A stretch of 64,000 nucleotides of DNA from Ephydatia muelleri (Eukaryota; Porifera; Demospongiae; Spongillida; Spongillidae), in assembly GCA_013339895.1 (NCBI GenBank), contig JABACO010000020.1, positions 7,482,090 through 7,546,089 of the forward strand, written 5' to 3'. Of this stretch, positions 59,080 to 64,000 are shown one piece after another. How positions within the stretch are numbered: the stretch's first letter is position 1; each line of letters opens with the position of its first letter. Below the pieces are notes generated by a model that was not told where the DNA came from, made no database searches, and was given only the letters and a program-made list of their open reading frames with translations. The position numbers were made by a program, and so were the translations under genes.

Positions 59080-61509
59080 TTGAAGGAAATATGATCAGGA
59101 ACAGCTTAAAAAGATTTTCCTGAAGTTCTCACAGGAAATAGCCTTTGGAATGCTCTATCTGTCTCGTAAGTCATTCGTCCATAGAGACTTGGCTGCCAGA
59201 AATGTACTACTTACAAATGACTTGACATGCAAGGTAATCTATGATAGGTGGGGGTTATGGGTGTGCCTGTGTAAAGAAATGGCCCACTGTCTAGATTGGA
59301 GATTTCGGGATGGCAAGGAACCTTATCGACGAAGTGTACTACACTACAAAAGGGGGAGCGGTCCCAGTGAAGTGGACTGCCCCTGAGGTGGGTGGAGCTA
59401 TTGATGTCATGATGCCAAGATAGCTCCTTTTTTTTAATTTTAACTCCAGGCTCTTTTGTACAAGAAATACTCCACAGCAAGTGATGTGTATAGTTTTGGA
59501 ATGGTGATGTATGAAATGTGGGGCCTGGGGACTAAACCATTTCATGACGTGAGAAACATAGACGTTCCACACATGATTTCTTTGGGGTATTGCCTGGCCC
59601 CTCCCCCTGGCTGCCCAAGAGCCATATACTCACTCATGGTGGATTGTTGGTAAGCCACCAAACTAAGGGGGTGGGGTCTGTCCATAGCCTTGATCCCTGC
59701 CCCGCCCTTATAGTTTCACAGCTTGTTGTGTCCTTTATAATTATCTCCCCATTCTCCTCCCCATCACCTCCCAATCACCTCCCCATTCTCCCCATTCTCC
59801 TCCCCATCACCTCCCCATTCTCCCCATTCTCCTCCCCATCACCTCCCCATTCTCCTCCCCATTCTCCTTCCAATTCTCCTCCCCATTCTCCCTGTTCTCC
59901 TCCTCCTCACCTCCCAATTCTCCTCCCCATTCTCCTCCCCTCCCAATCCTCCTTCCCATTCTCCTCCTCATCACCTCCCAATCCTCCTTCCCATTCTCCT
60001 CCTCATCACCTCCCAATTCTCCTCCCCATCACCTTCCAATTCTCTCCCCATCACCTCCCTGTTCTCCTCTCCATCAACTCCCTGGTCTCCTCCCCATCAC
60101 CTCCCAATTCTCCTCTCTATCACCTCCCTGTTCTCCTCTCCATCACCTCCCTGTTCTCCTCCCCATCACCTCCCTGGTCTCCTCCCCATCACCTCCCAAT
60201 TCTCCTCCCCATCACCTCCCTGGTCTCCTCTCCATCATCTCCCTGTTCTCCTCTCCATCACCTCCCTGGTCTCCTCCCCATCACCTCCCAATTCTCCTCC
60301 CCATCACCTCCCTGGTCTCCTCCCCATCACCTCCCTGGTCTCCTCCCCATCACCTCCCAATTCTCCTCTCCATCACCTCCCTGTTCTCCTCTCCATCACC
60401 TCCCTGGTCTCCTCCCCATCACCTCCCTGTTCTCCTCCCCATCACCTCCCTGGTCTCCTCCCCATCACCTCCCTGTTCTCCTCCCCATCACCTCCCTGTT
60501 CTCCTCCCCATCACCTCCCTGGTCTCCTCCCCATCACCTCCCTGGTCTCCTCCCCATCACCTCCCTGTTCTCTTCTCCATCACCTCCCTGATCTCCTCTC
60601 CATCACCTCCCTGGTCTCCTCCCCATCACCTCCTAATTCTCCTCCCCATCACCTCCCTATTCTCCTCTCCATCATCTCCCTATTCTTCTCCCCATCACCT
60701 CCCTGGTCTCCTCCCCATCACCTCCCAATTCTCCTCTCCATCACCTCCCTGATCTCCTCTCCATCACCTCCCTGGTCTCCTCCCCATCACCTCCCTGTTC
60801 TCCTCCCCATCACCTCACTGGTCTCCTCCCCATCACCTCCCTGTTCTCCTCCCCATCACCTCCCTGTTCTCCTCCCCATCACCTCCCTGGTCTCCTCCCC
60901 ATCACCTCCCTGGTCTCCTCCCCATCACCTCCCTGTTCTCCTCTCCATCACCTCCCTGGTCTCCTCTCCATCACCTCCCTGTTCTCCTCTCCATCACCTC
61001 CCTGGTCTCCTCCCCATCACCTCCTAATTCTCCTCCCCATCACCTCCCTATTCTCCTCCCCATCACCTCCCTATTCTCCTCCCCATCACCTCCCTGGTCT
61101 CCTCCCCATCACCTCCCTGGTCTCCTCCCCATCACCTCCCAATTCTCCTCTCCATCACCTCCCAATTCTCCTCTCCATCATCTCCCTATTCTCCTCCCCA
61201 TCACCTCCCTGTTCTCCTCCCCATCACCTCCTAATTCTCCTCCCCATCACCTCCCTGTTCTCCACCCCACTGATGAAAATGTCATGTTGAGCTCCTCCAC
61301 CTCAAAGGCACCCTCAGTATGACAAGAGGCCCCACTTCAAGGAGGTGGCAGACTACTTCAAAAAGCCAGAGGAACTCCTTCTCTACTGGTCAGCGGAGGA
61401 CCATGCCTCTGCAGGGGGTGGGGCTGACATTGGCTCCTCCCTCTCCTCCACTCAGCACCTCTTCCCTGACCTGCAGAACAAATACAAGGAGAGCCATGAG
61501 CATTGCTGA
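55797..61509 (+). CDS. Receptor tyrosine kinase 2 (RTK2), paralogue of RTK1
   Basis: Exons 55797-55845, 55876-56415, 56481-56555, 56876-57142, 57220-57455, 57709-57750, 58067-58191, 58532-58748, 58805-58875, 59099-59233, 59295-59387, 59450-59649, 61308-61509 (TGA). About 750 residues once a one-base loss in an A5 run near 59110 is allowed for. Signal peptide [15 protein letters not shown]; ectodomain with [29 protein letters not shown]; Thr/Pro stalk; TM helix [20 protein letters not shown]; juxtamembrane IGRYEMME and [15 protein letters not shown]; kinase with [57 protein letters not shown]. The first kinase exon is 217 nt, as in RTK1. The exon at 59450 is continuous where RTK1 has an intron. 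The last intron is a 1.6-kb minisatellite. Confidence 0.9.
57785..57960. repeat. CCTCCTCCCT minisatellite in an RTK2 intron
   Basis: Pyrimidine-rich 9-12-bp units CTCCTCCCTCCT before the juxtamembrane exon 58067. Confidence 0.93.
58216..58520. repeat. 13-bp CTCACATGACCAC minisatellite
   Basis: About 22 copies of CTCACATGACCAC, some with GACTACCTC or TTGAACACA variants, between the juxtamembrane exon and the first kinase exon. Confidence 0.95.
58918..59074. repeat. CA microsatellite in an RTK2 intron
   Basis: (CA)n with ACATGC, AACACAC and CGCA interruptions, ending 25 bp before exon 59099. Confidence 0.94.
59738..61268. repeat. 1.5-kb minisatellite in the last RTK2 intron
   Basis: About 65 copies of a 23-bp unit CTCCCCATCACCTCCCTGGT + CTC, with C/T and TGGTC/TGTTC/AATTC variants. 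It lies inside the kinase C-lobe coding region, between the CW codon and the last exon. Confidence 0.96.
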
Positions 61510-61948
61510 CACCCATCTCTTGATGTGTTTGGGATTGTGTGTTCATGATTGTGTGTGGCTTATTAACTATCAAAGGCTTGAATGGCCATGGGCTGCTACT
61601 ATCCTACACTACATTAGTACATGGCCTCCTCATACTGATGGTGAGGACAACATAGTTCTGGATGGGACCAGTGGGATTGAGTGAACATTTGGGGGTGGGG
61701 GAAGGGCTGTGTGTGTGTGGGGGTGGGGAAGGGATGAGAAGCAGACATCTTGATTTGCATACAAACAGAAGCCACATGAGCACTGATCCTTGGCATTGGC
61801 ATAGCTTGGAGAGTGGCCTTAAAAAGAGAAGGTTGTACAACCAGCTAGACAACTTGGCATCTGAGCTGCCCACCACAGCACGGCGATATAACCTTATTGA
61901 AAGGAATAGCCATTTCCTTTGACATATGTCTAGTCATAACCCCCCTCC

Positions 61949-61986
<38 letters not shown>

Positions 61987-62690
61987 GTACACACATGGCT
62001 ATTTCTTTGCGACCTGTTATCTAATGTCATGTGACTGTTTGTCATCCATGTGTACCGACGGTTCATGTGGCTAAGGCTGTTGTCAACATCTTTTAAAAAC
62101 TGACACAAACGATGCTGTAATTGATATAATCCTTCTCTCAAGAGCAGTGTCTCCATCGAACTGACATGTAATGGGTCCATTTATAATGCCTCAAAATGGT
62201 TTTTTGTCAAGTGGATCTGGTGAATCTTAAGCCATTGACATTTCAAAGGCAGCAGTAATGGCTTTAGCATTAACCAAGGCCGTCAAACTCAGCATCAGAT
62301 ATTTGTTTTTTTTGTTTAGTGTTTTATTCTCATGTGTGCTACACATAATATGCCCTTCAGATGCTTGTCATAAATGTGTTAAGACAAGTTATCACTATAT
62401 TTTAAAGGGAAACCCCAAATAGCTAGATTACTTGAAGATTTTCATTTGGTAATACATGTAACCTCACTGCTTAATATATTTACTTTGTCACAGCTGAGGG
62501 TTTGTGCAGGTGCCACATGAGGCCAGAAAGCAGTCATCTTAGATGTTTCTAGTTAGCCCTTGTTTGGGCTGTGACTGCATCTATTCCAATAATAAAAATT
62601 AATTGAAAAGTAATTATTAATGTTCAGCAGAAATGGGAGCCCACCTAAGGTGATGCTTTCCCAATCTGGACATCTTAGGGGTTCCAATTG
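61510..62690. other. RTK2 3' flank and unique sequence
   Basis: Contains the RTK2 3' UTR and dispersed repeat copy B (61785-61936), then AT-rich sequence from 62000 without a recognisable gene. Confidence 0.5.
61785..61936. repeat. Dispersed repeat copy B (3' of RTK2), inverted relative to copy A
   Basis: Reverse complement of 42186-42340: contains TGGCATAGCTTGGAGAGTGG, ACCAGCTAGACAACTTGGCA and CCTTTGACATATGTCTAG. About 150 bp, most positions identical by eye. Confidence 0.85.
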
Positions 62691-62879
62691 GACTTTGTGC
62701 ACTGTCCCCAATTAATAGCAGAGAAATGTACTTTATTAAAGAAACTAGTATGTGCGGAGGTTTCTCCGTGGATGTTCCCAATCCCCATTGGCAACAAGCA
62801 TAGCTCAGCCAAAGATTCATGGGCTGGGGCTTTGTTCCCAAACTCTCCTCTCTTGTGCTGCTTTCATCTCTTCACTGGC

Positions 62880-63362
62880 TACTTCAGGTCAAGGGAGTGA
62901 TGCAAGTATCCATTTGCAGCAGGCAGTTTCTCACTTTAAGTGTCCCACACAACTCAATAACAGTCGAGGCAGTTCTTGCTCCTCCACCATTCCAGACAGC
63001 TTTGTCAAAGAGGTTTGAGAACTGCCTCTGTTGTTCCTTCCCAGGTTTGGTTCTACATCTAGATCCAGCTGAATGTCAGGTGAAAATTAGATGGTGGTTG
63101 GGTCTAGATACCTCACAGGGTTTCCAGTGCCCCTTTTGCCTGGTGTTGCCCTCGACCCGCTTGGTCACCATGCTGCCTCCTGCAGATATGGTGGAGATGT
63201 CGTTTCTTGGCACAACCGTCTGACAGACATCTTTGTTGATTTCTGCTGCCATGTACATTTTGAAGGTTGAAGTTGGATATGGCTTAGGCAGAGCAACTCC
63301 CGTCCTTGTTCAGGGTTGGGACAGAGGAAAATCTGCTGCCTTTGACGTCACTATTAACTCCT
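62880..63362 (+). pseudogene. Retroelement C-terminal fragment 1 (degenerate)
   Basis: Plus-strand pieces in changing frames: LVLHLDPAECQVKIRWWLGL (63045-63105), DPLGHHAASCRYGGDVVSWH (63155-63215), then VQGWDRGKSAAFDVTI (63308-63355). This matches the conserved post-reverse-transcriptase segment of a non-LTR-type family common in sponge and cnidarian genomes (ECQVxxxWWLG...GHHALxCxxGGDVVxRHN...VQGWDRGKxAAFDVT). Stops (e.g. TGA near 63266) and frameshifts; dead. Confidence 0.65.
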
Positions 63363-63369
63363 GTCACCC

Positions 63370-63548
63370 TCAGTAAAGATGGCTGTTGAGTAAGCCCGGA
63401 CCAAGTTCAAGTTTAGTCTCCCATAGATGGGCAATGGATTTGAACTTGTGAGAGAAGGTGGCAAGCCAACCTGCCAACTTTGAGAACAATGCTGATGCCT
63501 CTGTACCCCAGGCTCCATAGGACTCAGCAACTATCACCACCACCACCA

Positions 63549-63580
<32 letters not shown>

Positions 63581-63636
63581 GCCACCACCACTGCCACCGC
63601 CACCGCCACCGCCACCGCCACCACCACCACCACCAT
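63370..63636 (-). pseudogene. Retroelement fragment, inverted relative to its neighbours
   Basis: The minus strand reads AESYGAWGTEASALFSKLAG then HKFKSIAHLW, the segment expected after the AAFDVT part of the same family, but on the opposite strand to fragments 1 and 2. The Val/Ala run before it is the translated (CCACCG)n repeat. Confidence 0.6.
63535..63635. repeat. (CCACCG)n microsatellite
   Basis: About 100 bp of CCACCG and CCACCA triplet-pair repeats at the junction of inverted retroelement fragments. Confidence 0.96.
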
Positions 63637-63689
63637 GATGACAGCTCTTCCCCACTCACTCAGAAGTTCTTTTCAAACAACTGGCAATT

Positions 63690-64000
63690 GCGGATTGTCA
63701 GTTTAGAAAACTATTTTGATAACTCCACCCTGATTGACAGGGCTCGTCTACTTTCTATTTCATTACCCCATGCTTCAGCTTGATTATCAGTCACTCCATC
63801 CCCTAGTGTAGGTCATCACTTGGAGCCCTCAGAATTTCAGGTGGCAATAAAATGGTGGCTCGGTATCCCAGTTGCTCAAGGTCAAAGTTGCTCTCAATAT
63901 AATGCTGCTTTAGATGCTTATGGCCATCATGCACTGTGTTGTAAGTTGGGGGGTGATGCTGTCTCTCGTCACAACAACATCTTCAATGATTTTTGTCACT
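63690..64000 (+). pseudogene. Retroelement C-terminal fragment 2 (continues past the window)
   Basis: Plus strand: STLIDRARLLSISLPHASA, a TGA in place of the usual Trp codon (about 63780), LSVTPSPSVGHHLEPSEFQV, AIKWWLG, NAALDAYGHHALCCKLGGDA, VSRHNNIFNDF. Same family as fragment 1 and better preserved; it overlaps fragment 1 in content, so it is a second copy. The 3' part lies outside the window. Confidence 0.7.

Noticed and set aside
59590-60591. 333-codon Ser/Pro-rich open frame
   Set aside because: Translation of the 23-bp minisatellite in the RTK2 intron; the real exon ends at 59649.

Overview
The window is eukaryotic: multi-exon genes with GT-AG introns (mostly short, several inflated by tandem repeats), three 1000-N assembly gaps (4137-5136, 16085-17084, 31192-32191) and animal gene families. 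The two receptor tyrosine kinases, with an ectodomain I cannot match to any bilaterian receptor, compact introns and a load of hAT, pogo/Tigger and retroelement debris point to a sponge or another early-branching marine invertebrate. The phylum is an inference; the animal affiliation is secure.

Layout. (1) 1-6380: the 3' part of a DDX5/DDX17-type RNA helicase gene, then the 5' and central part of a DDX5-type gene running into a gap, then the 3' half of adenylosuccinate lyase. (2) 6585-14516: a large minus-strand ATF7IP/MCAF-like chromatin cofactor, convergent with ADSL and head-to-head (about 360 bp) with the RNA polymerase II subunit gene POLR2I, whose last exon is missing. (3) 15000-20097: hAT-like remnants, a gap, and a RICH-type (ARHGAP17-like) RhoGAP without its N-terminal BAR part. 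(4) 20315-29518: complete CCZ1 (+, 16 exons, 466 codons) and complete ACTR8 (-, 11 exons, 598 codons), convergent. (5) 29519-34200: gene-poor, a gap and a dead pogo/Tigger copy. (6) 34231-61509: two paralogous receptor tyrosine kinases (799 and about 750 codons) flanking a transposon-filled 13.7-kb spacer. (7) 61510-64000: repeats and rearranged retroelement fragments.

Most genes on the left are conserved housekeeping genes with unrelated jobs: RNA unwinding, purine synthesis, transcription, heterochromatin, Rho signalling, Rab7 activation on late endosomes, INO80 remodelling. The most interesting part is the RTK pair. Both receptors share a short ectodomain built around a QIWRP motif, one transmembrane helix, and a conserved juxtamembrane tyrosine code (RYEMM, a YxxM-type PI3K motif, followed by GLYxQL-x4-YxE[L/I]P). 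Their kinase domains carry all catalytic motifs and nearly identical intron positions. A second notable pattern is that intronic minisatellites in at least three genes include the exon end and its splice donor within the repeated unit.
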